64,000 nucleotides of DNA. Origin: Blasia pusilla (taxonomy: Eukaryota > Marchantiophyta > Marchantiopsida > Blasiales). Location: NCBI GenBank assembly GCA_050084515.1, contig CM114271.1, positions 65,596,001-65,660,000 of the forward strand, written 5' to 3'. Below are positions 48,285 through 60,421 of the stretch, in pieces. Position 1 is the stretch's first letter. Each line of letters begins with the position of its first letter. The notes below the pieces were generated by a model that did not search any database, was not told where the DNA came from, and saw only the letters and a program-made list of their open reading frames with translations. Made by a program: the position numbers and the translations under genes.

Positions 48285-48583
48285 GTTACAATCAAGCCCA
48301 TAAGACACCTGAATTGCTACATTTGGTACTCACACGAAGTAAGGAAGCTTAATCTTGGTTAGTCAGTTAAGCGTGATTATCTTAACTAGGGTTAGTTAAT
48401 CACAATTAGTATAACTCGAGACTATAATTAAGGTTAGGGTTAGGATTGCTTGTACATACCCTATATAAATGAGAAGGGGATCAGCCTCCACTCATTCTCT
48501 TATTGCAATTTTTTTTCTCCATGGTGATGTGTGTGTATGAGAGCCGTTTTCCATCAATTATGCTTGCTTAGCAGTTTTCCATA
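48272..48583 (+). repeat. 3' LTR of copia element
   Basis: 312 bp, about 90% identical to 43347-43658 by hand count. Confidence 0.9.
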
Positions 48584-48899
48584 ATTAAGTCATTAATCAC
48601 ACCTTTACGGCAATGATGGATAATTTAAAGTACACATCATTATCCCATGCATTTAAAAAACGGCTATTCATAATGGGTTAGGACAAGGTCTTGATATAAA
48701 TAATACTAAGGCAAAAAATTGGGGATTGAATAACTTTTGCTAACATGATATGGTTTCCTATTTCTCTTGAATATGAGAAAATCACTAATATATAGGAAGA
48801 CACAACAAGACTAAGATCACCAAGGTGAGTGCTTATGATAAAGAGCCACCTTGTTGTGCATATACACATGCATTATTACACAATATATGAGAAAAAAAA

Positions 48900-49284
48900 T
48901 GAACCAATCATCGAAATATATGACAAATCTTTAAACTAAAAATTGGCGTATACGTAGTTTGTCTGTGCATTCTCAATAGGGCTTCGATGGAACCTAAACA
49001 TGGAGAAAATTTGATATACGAGAATGCAGTATCGTTGTGGTTCCCCAATTATTTCACTGCATGGAAAACTAGGCTTTCCGACCTATCTTCTGTTGAATCA
49101 ATTCTATTTATAGAAAATTTTTCCCTATCTCTTATTAGGGTGCGAGGCACCTTAACGCAAGATAGGGTTAGACCATCCTAATAATGTTACTCCATAAACC
49201 ACCTATGTTATATTTCTATGATCCCTTCGATATCTAAGTCGAGATTATGAATCTAGGCTTCTTCACATATAAAGGGGTTGTTCA
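48900..49284 (-). repeat. LTR-like sequence of second copia remnant
   Basis: Matches 29632-30014 in inverted orientation. Contains TCTATTTATAGAAAA (possible TATA on the minus strand) and AGGGTGCGAGGCACCT. Exact ends uncertain. Confidence 0.62.
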
Positions 49285-50960
49285 AATTAATGGTGCACAA
49301 TAAGAAGGGGATGTTGAGTATTCAAAACCTCCTTAATATCTACTCTTAGGTGGACTACTATCTTGGAACGATGCCAAGACCTTTCAAATGTCATTGAAGT
49401 TAATCTCCAATCAAACCTTTAGTGAAGATGTTTGTACGATTATCCTCTAGTGGAAAATAGACTAATTTCAAAACCTCTCTCTTGATCAACTCATGAAAAA
49501 AATAGTGGATCGCTATGTCCTTGGTACAAGCATGATAGAAAAGATTATGTGCAATGGAAATATAACTTTGCTTGTCACACCATATTATAATAGCAGTTTT
49601 TGGTGCTTCTTCTATATCCTTTAATATCCACCTCAACCATATTCTCGAGTCTTCTTCATATGAAGCATAACAAGCGGTCTTGTATTCCACCTTGGTAGAA
49701 GAAAGAGCCATTGAGTCTCCTGGTTTCTTCTTGGTAACCCATGCTACCACACTTGATCCTATCAAAAAGCAATAACCGGAAATAGATCTCTGAGAATCTA
49801 AGTCTCCCACCCAATCCGATTCATAAAAGCCTTGATGTGTAGGTGATTCCTTAATAAGTAGTGCCTTTGATGTACTTCAACACATGCAGCCCTACCTTCC
49901 AATGATTCTCACGAGAAGTAGTTGAAAGCTTTCTGAATATATCCAAAAAAATTGATGTGTAGTCATGTTTTACACAAGAATATACATCAAACTACCAACT
50001 GGCTTTCTATTTATCTTTTCATCTACTAATGGTGAGACATACTCCATTCAGAGTTTCAAATCTACCTCCATTGGCGAGGCTACTTCCTTATATTTGATCA
50101 TCATGAATGCCTTCGAAATTTCTCAAGCATACTTTTTCTAAGAAAGAAAAAAAATCTAACGATTGCCAGATCTCAAGGCCAATAAAATGATGCAAAAGAT
50201 CCAAATCTTACATTTCAAATTCATATTTCAATAATTCTTTCATCCATATACTAATTGAAGGATCTAATTTTTCTAGTTGCTCCTATGTTTGATATGTGTT
50301 GCTACTTTCTTAAAAATACTTCTTGTCACGCTACTTGGGGTTATATAAAGAGATTGGTAAAGAGAGTGATATTGGAACCTGAATTATTAAATGGGGATCT
50401 ATGCATGGCATGGTCCCTTACAAGTTTCCTCTATTTTCTTACTATGGTCTTCTCTAATGATGAGATCATCTTCATAAAGAGTAATCAACATAAACATTTA
50501 TCTTCGCAAAAAATATACAAATTTGCTTCTAAGGGACTCTTAAGGAGATCCATTTCTCTAAGTTATGTATTTATTCGTTGATACCATACTTAGGGGGCTT
50601 GCTTTAGCCTATACAAGGCTTGATGAAGCAAACATAATTTCTCTTCTAATTTGGATCTCTAAAAACCTGGTGGTTAAGATTAGATACACCTCCTTGAGAC
50701 TTTGGTAAAGAAATGGATATTTCACATTGTATTGGTGTACATGCCCATGTTATGGTTCCCACAACAACTAGAAAATTTCGAATAGTTATCATCCTTGTAT
50801 TAGGAGCAAAAGTCTCATAATAATCAAAGCTTTGATTTGTGAATAGCTTTGTGTGGCCAATCTTGCTTTGCGTTTAGCCAATACAATGTTCAACTTTTAT
50901 TTGGTCTTGTACATCCACTTAGTATGAATTATCTTGTCTTTTACCTTCTCCTAGAAAGGT
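48900..50960 (-). mobile_element. Second copia remnant, 3' half plus LTR
   Basis: On the minus strand, 50950-49830 gives degraded reverse transcriptase pieces (WMYKTK near 50920). The 49810-49400 frame is copia RNase H: DLDSQRSISGYCFLIGSSVV, WVTKKKPGDSMALSSTKVEY, ending NRTNIFTKGLIGD. Below it comes a purine tract (minus strand AAGGAGG near 49335) and then an LTR-like sequence reaching to about 48900. Its 5' half was not found. Confidence 0.8.
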
Positions 50961-51039
50961 AAAAGACACGGAAAGGGACAAGTCTGTCCGTGGAACAAAC
51001 ATGCCAAATCGGGCCCTTGCTCAGATTTTTTTGTGCCTA

Positions 51040-51610
51040 GGTTGCTCACGTAGGCTCTCATCTCGAGAATAGGTGCGGCATCATATTAAGGGTGCACGCA
51101 GCTAGGGAGAAACAAGTGTATGGGTTGCATGTTAGATATGGGCCAAATATAGGCACGATGCTGACGTGGCATCCAAAGCACATTTGGTGCGAGCTTACAC
51201 GGGCCATGCGGGCTCGTGTTGGCTAACGTGAGCTATGTGCAGACCAATAGAGTAGGGTGCGGGGTTGGCACAGACCATAGAGGCTTAGACATGGGCCATG
51301 GGGGTTGGGTGGGAGCCCACGCTTGGAATCTCGATGATGGTTGTGAGCTAAGGCGCGGGTTTAGGCTTAGACGAGGTTGGGAGGCTATGGGCCAGACACA
51401 AGCTTGGACCATGTGGGCTCAGTGTAAGCTTAGGCTCAAGCCATTATGGGAGGTTTCAAGCCAATCGCGGGCCTAAGCCTGGACCACACAAGGTGGGTAC
51501 GGGTCGGCTACACGCTTAGGCTCTGGCCAGTCTGGAAGGCTACACGCCAAACGGGAGCCTCCTAGGGCTAGGTGAGGGCTTAAGCACGTGCCCTATGTGG
51601 GCTAAGGTGT
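51040..51610. repeat. GC-rich degenerate repeat
   Basis: Motifs such as GGGC.TAGGC, GCTTAGGCT, GGGCTCG, TTGGGAGGCTA and GGACCA recur irregularly, giving a GC content well above the surroundings. It may be the remains of a minisatellite or a GC-rich LTR internal region. No open frame with family resemblance. Confidence 0.5.
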
Positions 51611-51614
51611 AGGA

Positions 51615-51836
51615 TTGAGTGAGGCAGAATCCCTCGATCTACTCAAGAGAGGTTTGAAGAGGAAGGTGCATCAAGAAGTGATTCAAGACAACCTAAACAA
51701 TATCAATGAAGCAATCGCATGTGCCCAACGTATGGCAAATGTGTACAAAGAAGAAGAAGAGGTGGTTGCTTCCGTGAACAACCACTACGGACCAAAGGCC
51801 ATTGATAGCCACGGAAACTACTTGAAGACGCTCTAG
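51615..51836 (+). pseudogene. Gypsy gag fragment
   Basis: A 73-codon frame reads SEAESLDLLKRGLKRKVHQE and NNINEAIACAQRMANVYKEE, the pattern of the C-terminal part of the retrotransposon gag domain (a positively charged turn, then a helix with EAI.CA.R). No other gag or pol portion adjoins it recognisably. Confidence 0.6.
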
Positions 51837-51839
51837 ACC

Positions 51840-54370
51840 AACCGCTAGGCGGAGGTGGCTCAGTTCTCCGCGTGCCCTTGGTTCCGGGTTGGGAAATGAG
51901 AGGGTCTCGTGGATGGTGAACGGAGTGGGAAGGATGGTTGGAAGCATTATCAGATTCTTGGATGGATCAACGGGGTAGAAGAATGGACGGGAGCTGACGG
52001 AGGCTTGGATAGATAAACGAAGGCAGAAGGATGGATAGATGGCAGATAAGTTTCATTGGATGGATGTAAACTGGATAACACAGAAGTCCGGCCGGCGGAC
52101 CTAATTAAGGCGGGAGATTAGGGAATTGTGATGCCCTAATATCGGGTTACAAGGTTTCGCTGAGTGATCGACCTCCTTCCCCTCCTTACGTGTGCAACTG
52201 AGCTTGGGTTTGAGGTTTCTTTGATCGAGTTGCTAGTTAGGCCTTCATTTGTTTAGGTGTTTGGCGTTCATGCATTTGCAGGTTTGGATTTTTTTCAAGC
52301 AAGGGTTCGGCGTTCGTTCGTTTGTTGCTTTAGACTTTGTTTGATTCAAGTTTGGCCATTGCTTGTTGCTTTCGCGGGCAGTGAGGATTCACTTCCCATT
52401 CTCTCTTCATAGCTCAGAGCTCATTTTGTCGTTTCAGTTCGTGCGGAGTTTGGGACCAAGTTTATTTGCTGCAGTTTGGTCGGGCGGCGGCCTTGAATGT
52501 TTCGATGAAGCTTTCTGCCATTGTATTGTTCATTCCTTCTCCTTCTCTCTTTGTAGGTGATACTGCTCCTTCTCAATCGCTCTTTGTGTGCTGGCTGTGA
52601 GGTGCGTTCACTCATTAAAATTCTTGCAATTAAGGCTCTGCCTCTTGGTTTGTTGCTGTAGTTTGTATGGGCGTGTTTCCCCTTGCTACTATAGTTTTCA
52701 TGGGTGTGTTTTCCCTTGCTCCATGGCACTCTTGATACAATTCACTTTTGTAGTAATTCCTTCCATCGTTATGTCTGTCCTATCCCCTCCATCGCTCCGG
52801 TGTTGGACATCTTGGACCCGCGATTCTGAAAGCTCATTCAGGCAACAATTAGCATGAGCGCATACTTTATATATTTATTTTTCTAGCTTGCCACTCTGTC
52901 CGCAAGATCCTACCATCGACAGATTCGGCTATGTGCATGTAGTGGCAACTTTTTCCCCCAAACCTTCATACTCTTTTTGTTCTTTATTACATCTGCATCC
53001 TTTCTTTCGTAATATGGCCTGTCATGACCGTACGGATTATGTTGTAGAGTATAGTGTGCTAGTAGAGGCCATACCTTATGTAGTGTCTAGGTAGAGATGC
53101 GGTTTCATACATAGGGTTGGGGGTTACTCCGTTGAGGGTGACTTTTCCAGTAGGCCCCGCTCTTAGGTTGGAGGATATAGTGTGGATCCTATATCCTCGC
53201 TTCTTTCCCAACCAACCACACACCAGATTCAAACCTCCAACATAGGCCACAAGCCACAAACATCAACGACTGAGTACACAATCAGCCCTAACCAGATCCT
53301 ACTAATCCACGATCGAAGCTACCATCGATCTACTCGAGTTCTTTGAGTGAAATCTGTGAAAGACCTACTATCATAAAACACCTATAAAATCACATACAAT
53401 CGAGTCAAACCCACTCCACGATGGGAGAATCCAGGTCGAAGCTTGCGGGAACCACCATAGCCAAGAGCTCTACTCACTACCAAGGCTAACTCCCAACGCA
53501 ACAGGCTCAACTCAAAGAACTAACTGTTCTTTGAATCTGGTGTGTGGTTGGTTGGAAAAGAAGCGCCTTGCTGAGAGCTTTCCAACACGCTTTAGATCGC
53601 CGGATTTCGTCAAGGGAGTTGGAAGTTATCAAGGATTGAAGATTCTGGTTCATGTTCGACGGTTTTCTGATTTGGAGAGCTTGGAGTGCGGAAGCTCTGT
53701 TGAAGTTTATCCAGATCGGGTGAGAGGTTCCTATTGCTACCTGGGGGGCTGGTATTCTGGTAGGAGAGAGTAAGAGAGGAGAGGAAGAGAGGAGAGTCTC
53801 TCTTCAAAAAAAAGGGCCAAATCCGCCTCCTCTCTTCAAAACTTTTTGACATATTTGAAATTTTTGTTTGCTTTCAAATTCATGAAATCTTTAGAAGAGA
53901 GTATGTAGTGGTCCACATTTGGCCCTAAAAAAAACTCCTTTTTCCTGGGGGCGAAAAAAAAGTAGACATCATAAGACCACTACAAACATTTTTCCATCAC
54001 TCTCCATGTGAGCCTAAGTTTCTTAACATTACCTATCTCGGTCTACAAAAAAAAGTGCCCATGGGTATTTTTGTTGGAGGACCACCCGGATGCCTACCTC
54101 TCTTTTTGCAGGGATTGTTGCCTGCATCATGGCCTCCCCTGAATTGCCCCATAACCAACTTTCTGTTGGTTATGAATGGTGTTTGCTAAAGACCAACTTT
54201 GTGAAATGTGAACACATGAGAGGATAATTGAACCAAAAGATTGTTAGCTGTCTGGAGTAAAGAGGAACTGATGTCCCTTCATTCAGATCCTAAAGCTGAG
54301 AAACCGAGAAGCTGCATCCCTCCCAACCCGTAAGAAAGCTCACCATAAGAAAGGAAAGATTTTTAGAAGT
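51840..54370. other. Unassigned stretch with an inverted repeat
   Basis: No gene recognised. A GGAT-rich part lies at about 51950-52080. Arms at 53201-53236 and 53531-53566 are near-perfect reverse complements (CCAACCAACCACACACCAGA and counterpart), enclosing about 295 bases; this may be a foldback transposon or two inverted LTR ends. Confidence 0.5.
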
Positions 54371-55525
54371 GATTTTCTTCCACCCGCACCACGACAATCT
54401 AACAAAGGTTGGGAATCGAAATGGCAATCCGGCGGGTAGTAGGAATCCTACACATCTTAGACAAGAAAAAAAGCCTACAACTGGTTTGACGAATGTAGGG
54501 AACAGGCCAAAAGTTAAGAAGCCCACCACAATGCGTCGAAGTTGGTCTCATAGGAAAGAGTCCGATCACTCAAGCGACCAACCTATGTCGAATCAACGAC
54601 TTGCCGGAAATGGTTTAAAATTGCAAGTGGGCAAAAGCTCAAAGTTGCAACCCGTCGGAATCATAGGGTTGCAAAATTTTAATTCGAGTAGCTAAAATAA
54701 CACAATGCACTAGTCCCAAAAAATTTCCAACAAACTTTTACAAACACCATTTTAGGTTGAAAAATCTTGACCTTTATTACCTCCGAAGGAACCTCGAAAT
54801 GTACATTTGACCTAGTCTATGATTTCTTCACCTCGTCATCTACAAATTTACTCCTAACTCTCCTCGGTGATAGTACCAAAAGAATGTCCAGGATACAAGT
54901 GGCTCCTCCGGCCGATTGTAGACGGGGATCGAAAAATGTTGGCGGTCGAGAGCCTTGGCCCCCTAGGTGCGCCATAACGGTCCCATGTAACCTGATTTGA
55001 GTCCCACCGCCTTCCTCGGCAAAGTATACCTTATGCGCTCTGCAATGTGACACCCATCCGGTATCAATATGTGCTCCGCCCCGGTAATACCATTATGGCA
55101 ATCGTGACAGGTAGTAGGAATCCAACACGTCGAGAGAAGAAAAGAAGCCTCGCCTGCCTTTACGAGTTGAGGGGAAGGTGCCAAGGGAAGAAGCCCGCCA
55201 GACTGCCTCTTAAGTTGGACCAACAGGGAAAGAGTGCGATCAGGTAACCTGTCGGAATCCGACAGGTTGCCTAGAAGTGGTAAAAAGTTGCAGTGGTCAA
55301 AAAGTGAAAAGTTGCAAGCAGGAGAAATTCGACGGATTGCAAAATAGAAGTCCACGGAGTACATAGACGATCACATTCGAAAAGACAAAAAATGTTCAGC
55401 AAAATTTTACAAGCACCACCATCGTTCAAAAAAATATTTTGCTTTATATCATCTGAAGAAAGCTCGGAACTATACATTTGATCTATTCTATGAAATCTTT
55501 TGCCTCATCATAAAAAAACTCCCTA
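54370..55525 (+). repeat. Tandem direct duplication, about 660-bp spacing
   Basis: About 490 bases at 54370-54860 recur in the same order at about 55030-55525. Shared tracts include GGTAGTAGGAATCC, CCGCC/CCACC, AGTTG.A.C..CA..GGAAAGAG, AAAAGTTGCA, TTTTACAA.CACCA and a tail ATTTGA.CTA.TCTATGA..TCTT. Each copy contains a palindrome of the CCGTCGGA type (54647-54672 and 55246-55268), linking this block to the arrays at 57-62 kb. Confidence 0.72.
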
Positions 55526-55575
55526 CTCCAAACGCTGCAATCAAGCTGGGTTGTTGAGTTCTTTGAACTCACTCG

Positions 55576-55941
55576 TCATCGTCTGAGAGCTCTTGCAAAA
55601 TTACTTTCGGCCTTGCCCTCCCAATTTTTGGAATCGTTGGAAGTGACGATGGAGTCACTACCAAGGGTGGGTCTGGAACCGGAGCTCTCGGCTTCGGTGG
55701 AGATTTTAGGAAGGTGACATGGCGCACAATTACGCATATGGTCCTTCCATACCATACCATCGCATCCCTCTAGCAAGAGAATACCGTAGGGCAAAACGTC
55801 ACGCATTCTCAGGATAGTGCGCTCTGTAGTCACATCCAACGTCGTCGGTGCCATCTGCTGCAAGTAGACATAATCTCCCAGATGAAACCTTCGGATAGGT
55901 GGTCGATAACCACCACCCCGAATAGTCGCATACCTCATCGT
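55576..55941 (-). mobile_element. Gypsy family 2 integrase C-terminal fragment
   Basis: The minus-strand frame starting at about 55938 reads RYATIRGGGYRPPIRRFHLG and TILRMRDVLPYGILLLEGCD, WKDHMRNCAPCHLP, matching 18619-18900 of copy B. It breaks off exactly where the 1.28-kb LTR begins at 55942. Confidence 0.78.
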
Positions 55942-57222
55942 TGTCGTATAGTAAAATCAACCAGTGTGTAAACTCCTTCCTCATTAAGTGTTAGATAGAG
56001 TTTCATTAGTATTAAGTAAATTGGCTTAGAAAAAGGAGATTCTTATGTTTAAACCTCTTTATGGTGCCCCTTTTATGCGGGCCCAACTTTAGGAAAAGGA
56101 GGTAATAAATAAAAGATGACTTTATAAAAGTAAAGTAGTTGCTTTAATGAAAAGCAAAAGTAGTCTTGGCTGGTGGCTAGGTTAGTTGGGGTAATTTGGA
56201 AAATATCATGTGGGTAAAAAAGGATATTTTGGAAGAGATAAGAGGAAATCTACTTGTGTCAAAATGTGATTGGCTAAGCCTTGAGAGGAAGCCATGTGGC
56301 ACAAGATAAGATAAGTTCTATTTCGTACTCTTGTGGATCCCTTGTGAGTATATAAAGAGGAGGGACCTTCAAGGGTTCATCACCTTCTATTCCACATCTT
56401 GAGTCTCTTGTGTCTCTCTTGAGTGTATGGCTTTGGGATTGCTTGCTCTTTCAATGAGAGTGGATCACCCCTCTTGGGAGAGTAACTTGATCATGATCTA
56501 TTCTTCGAGAGGTTTCTAGAGTGTGGTGTGTGTGTGTGTGTGTGTGGGGATGAGAGGTTTGTCACCGTAGAGGAGTTTAGTCATACTAAAATAGCGGATG
56601 TTTTGGCTTGTTACTTTCCCAATGAGAGTGGATTACCCCTCTTGGGAGAATAATTCCGCCAAAACCCATTCTTGAGGAGAGTAGAAAATCTCTGTCAAGC
56701 ATGGATAGGGGTGGAGCACGAGCTGTGCCCGACTTTCCTTTCCTAAATCCTTACCATGTCAAGGTACTCTTTGTAGATAGGCACTGGTTCACTCGCTATT
56801 TAGTTTATCACTTTGGGGAGGCGTTCATGAACCAGGTCATGCAATCTCCAACTCCGGTGATTCTTCCTATCGTCACATATGGAAGGACATGGGATTGTAC
56901 TTTGTATGTCCTTATATAGCGATCCATGGATGTGAATAGGTCTGGTCAAGTAGGGTTTAACACTAGTTGTGCTATCTTCCTCGTGTACAAACGTAAAATA
57001 GTTTATAGGGATTTTATAGTTAGGAATTTCGGGGTCTGATGTTACGAAGAAGTGATCGCCTCGGCACTTCCATTTGTGATACCTATCGTGAGAGAATGGA
57101 GAGTGTACATCATAATTTTGTATTGAAAAAGGAGAACTTATTAGAGAGTTCACCTTGCATCGACCGCATCTACCGCAGCTAGAAGGCCCGCCCTTGCTCG
57201 AAGAAAGATTCTCGACACGACA
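55942..57222 (+). repeat. Solo LTR (1281 bp), same family as 6943-8219
   Basis: Begins TGTCGTATAG and ends CGACACGACA, with full-length homology to the element 1 LTR in opposite orientation. No pol domain or purine tract adjoins, so it is best read as a solo LTR. It interrupts a gypsy family 2 integrase. A TATA box (TATATAAAG, 56349-56357) and the repeated motif GAGTGGAT.ACCCCTCTTGG (about 56459 and 56629) are visible, with a (GT)n run at about 56523-56545. Flanks ATCGT and ACGTT are not an exact duplication. Confidence 0.8.
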
Positions 57223-57288
57223 ACGTTGGAAACAATGTCAGCAACTAAAGAAGTCGGCTTGAGAACATTTTCAATTACTAACTTTGAT

Positions 57289-57617
57289 CAACTCGCCGAG
57301 TCCGCGGGTTTTTTTGTCCGGACCAACCCGTCGCCTTCCGGCGGGTTGGTTAGGGACTAAAACAACCGTCGGGCTCGTTGTTTTGTTCGTGAGCAACCCG
57401 TCGGCGGCGGGTTGGGTTTTGGCCTAGGCGCCTATGCTGCTGAGAGCAACCCGCCGCTATCAGGACGGGTTGCATCTTTTTGTGGTATTTTTTTTCGAAA
57501 CCGCGGGGAAAAACCAAAAGCAACTGCAACCCGTCGGGTTCTGACGGGTTGCAGGTACACCACGGTTTTCCCTGTGTATGTGGGAAAGATGCAACCCGTC
57601 GGAAACCGACGGGTTGC
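57289..57617. repeat. Palindrome array 1
   Basis: Palindromes with arms of the type GCAACCCGTCGG and CCGACGGGTTGC lie at 57322-57350, 57393-57415, 57446-57473, 57526-57552 and 57591-57617, with a degenerate unit at 57289-57312. The centres differ (CTTC, CTATCA, GTTCT, AAA), while the arms are kept. It lies between the solo LTR and the 3' end of the unknown gene. Confidence 0.85.
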
Positions 57618-59836
57618 TCTCAGCCGAGCATGGGCTGCTCTAAGCCAACAACGGCAAAAAAAACGGAGATTGATACTCATTATACTCACTCAACGGAGAT
57701 AAACACTCATTATGCACATCATTAAAATATAATTGAGATTATAGTACAGGAATTGAGCCTTACTCAAATCTGACTCGTCGCGGATCGGAGTGGGTACTCA
57801 TTTTTTATGATCCACGATTGCGCCGTCCTCCACTTTAGCGACCTCTTGACGCATTGGAGGTTGAAGAGCTCGTCCTCGCTCCCTCCAGTCAACACCAAGA
57901 AGCAGCCCCTGTGACTCAGATAGGCGTCTACAAAGGAGAACAATAGCGCAATTTGGTCTTAAGAGAGCGGCACATTCCACTCAGGTACCTCATCCGACGG
58001 ATTATCGCCCCAAAGTCGCAACCGCGAGGGCAGATCAGCGATCAAGAGTTCCACCGCAACCTCTTTGACCACTCCATTCACCATCTTGGCAGCGTGCCCG
58101 TTTCGTTGGAGCTTCCGTCCCAGCGTTGTCAATTTATCGATGGCTGGTGTCGACGCTTGAGAACTGAAGCTCTTCAGCTCATCCAGTAAAGGAGTGAACT
58201 GAAGGAGGATGCTTGTCCGGGTCGTTGTTTGTCTGTGTCTTCCCAAGGATGATGGACTGTATTCTCCTTGGGACAACCCTGGCACCTCTCGCTTCCGCTT
58301 CTCCCGAGTCTGCGGATGGCTTGTCGGGGTCTCTATGACCTCAGACTCTGGTGGGGTTTTTTTTGCCGAGGACCTGGTCCGACCCTCTCTCCCCGCTCGC
58401 CCGGACGATTTCGTCTCTGGCCTTGAATCTTCAGCCTCTCTTTGGGAAGACTCGGCCTTTGAATTTTTCCCTCCCCTCGCCTTGCCTTTGAGACCCACTG
58501 TGGATTTGTCTTTGGCTGTGCGGACCTTAGAAGCCAACTCAACTGTCTCGTGGGCTTGCTCTTCTGCATCTCCTCCGAAGAAGTCTTCAGGCTGCACGAA
58601 ATTGGGGATGTCGTCTTGTCCTGAGGCCACTGCATCATGAAGCACTCGTAAATCCTTATCGGTGATGTCTTTAGGATCGTTGAAGTCGAGCCAAATGGGG
58701 CAATTCTCCACCTCCCAATCGGACATGTGCTGCCCCATCTCCATGTCGTACATGGAGAATGTCTCTGCATCCGGCGGCGAAGCCCACAATTTCAAGGCTG
58801 CCGGTAATTTTCCCCACATACTTGCATTCTCACATTGGACGAGGTACCTGAAGACCATCTGTTGGGCAGCTTTTAGTCGAACAGAATCGGCCGTCTGCTC
58901 CTGTAGATCTCGCTTCTTCTTCGCTTGATCCCGTTTGTTCCCCTCTACTTCTTTGTCAAGCTCTGCCTGAGGGAGGACGCAAACCTTGAACATTGTCTTG
59001 AATCCTGGGTTTTTGGTTGGCTTGTCTCGGATGTCGTCAAGCCAAACCTTGAAATCTCCAGAACTTTCAAGGTTTGCTTCATCCGGGATGGGCTCTAATC
59101 TTCTGAGCTCCGCTTGCAGACCGTCCAGCACGGACTTCTCGATAACCCGCAACGCATCCCAGAACGACCATTCGCGTAGCCAATGGGAGATCACTGGATC
59201 GGACACACCCGGAGGATGGTGTGCCGCCCTCTTCTGGGCCTCTGTGCCCTCGAGACTTATTTTCATCAGTCGGATCCTCCTAAACTCGCTTATGCCGGAC
59301 AACGCAAACCGATGCACGCGATCCAGGGACACTTTCTCCCCAATCCGACCATGCGGATCTTCATCCCTTTTCCGCTGGCGCTTGATAATCGCCTTCAGCT
59401 CCTTGTAGAACTCCGGACCAAGTTCGGGGTTGAGAATGCTGATTTATCGGTGCATCTTGCTCGCCGTGTATTTCGTTGCTGCAGATACTGCAGTTTGGAT
59501 GAATTACGCTGCGCTCAGACGCAGATACCTTCTCCCTCCGCTCGGCTCAATGCGGCGCTCTTCTTCATGGCTTTGTATCTTCGACCAGCAAAGGATGGTT
59601 ACGGCTGCATCTTGGGAAATAAACTTATTTGCCCAAGTTTTCTTTTCTATCTGAGCACCCTTTGCAAGCATCTGATTGACAAGGGCATCGTCCAAGAACC
59701 CCATGTACTCTCCCGGGTGCGTCGTAAGCACCTTCCTCACCCAATCGCAGTCGTGGATCCAATGGTGGGTGATATTCCCCTCCGATACAATCCTGCACAT
59801 CCAAACTCAACCCGTCAGGAAATTACATGGGTTCCT

Positions 59837-60421
59837 GCAACCCGTCGGAGTCCGACGGATTGCATTCAGATTTGGTTATGCCTGGTTTCAACCCGTCGGA
59901 CTCCGACGGGTTGTGCAACTGGACATACTAACGTGAACATAGCAACCCGTCGGAGTCCGACAGGTTGCGCAATTGAATGGAAACTTGCAATTTGACACAA
60001 AATTTGGGGAACCAACTTCCGAATGCAACCGGGACTCTGACGAGTTGATTTCGGCCAAGAACAGTTTCGAGTCAAGCAACCCGTCGGACTCCGACGGGTT
60101 GCTTTGGGCAAAAAACATACTAAACCTGCGGTCAGTCGAACAACTCGTCGGAGTCCGACCAGTTGCATTCTTCAAAAAACATCCTGAAAAGGCGGCGAGT
60201 CGAGCAACCCGTCGGACTCCGACGGTTTGCTTTGAACCAAAAACTAATTAAATCTGTGGTCAATCGAACAACTCGTCGGAGTCCGATGAGTTGCATTCTT
60301 AAAAAAACATCCAAAAAAGCGTCGAGTCGAGCAACCCGTCGGAGTCCGACGAGTTGCTTTCGGCAAAAAAAAACCTAACCCATTCATCAATCAAGCAACT
60401 CGTCGGAGTCCGACGAGTTGC
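59837..60421. repeat. Palindrome array 2, inside the 756-bp intron
   Basis: Units at 59837-59863, 59889-59913, 59942-59968, 60024-60047 (degenerate), 60076-60102, 60141-60165, 60204-60230, 60269-60293, 60331-60357 and 60395-60421. Arms are CAACCCGTCGGA and TCCGACGGGTTG or the CAACTCGTCGGA/TCCGACGAGTTG variant. From 60076 on, starts are 63-65 bases apart, and the spacers alternate between two types, making a higher-order repeat of about 128 bases. The array lies wholly between the splice sites at 59792 and 60549. Confidence 0.9.

Larger units (their letters stand above)
43347..48583 (+). mobile_element. Complete but inactive copia LTR retrotransposon (5237 bp)
   Basis: Both LTRs are 312 bp and begin TATTGAAGATTGAG and end TTTTCCATA. 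A primer-binding site, TGGTATAAGAGC, follows the 5' LTR immediately (43659-43670) and is one base off the usual plant initiator-Met tRNA site TGGTATCAGAGC. A purine tract, TTAAGGAGGAG (48261-48271), precedes the 3' LTR. Flanks GTTAA (43342-43346) and ATTAA (48584-48588) look like a 5-bp target-site duplication with one change. Domains run in copia order: gag, protease, integrase, reverse transcriptase, RNase H. By hand count the LTRs differ at about 30 of 312 positions, so insertion is old. Confidence 0.92.

Noticed and set aside
50255-50581. Plus-strand 108-codon frame
   Set aside because: Antisense to degraded copia reverse transcriptase on the minus strand.
58209-58640. Plus-strand 143-codon frame
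   Set aside because: Antisense shadow of the last exon of the unknown minus-strand gene.
59183-59995. Plus-strand 270-codon frame
   Set aside because: Antisense to the spliced exon at 59529-59792, and its repeated RRSPTGC peptides are just translations of the palindromes.
59837-60421. Resemblance to a CRISPR array (short palindromic repeats at regular spacing)
   Set aside because: The host is a plant, there are no cas genes, repeats vary between units, and the spacers are related to each other rather than unique. It is a tandem repeat of hairpin units.
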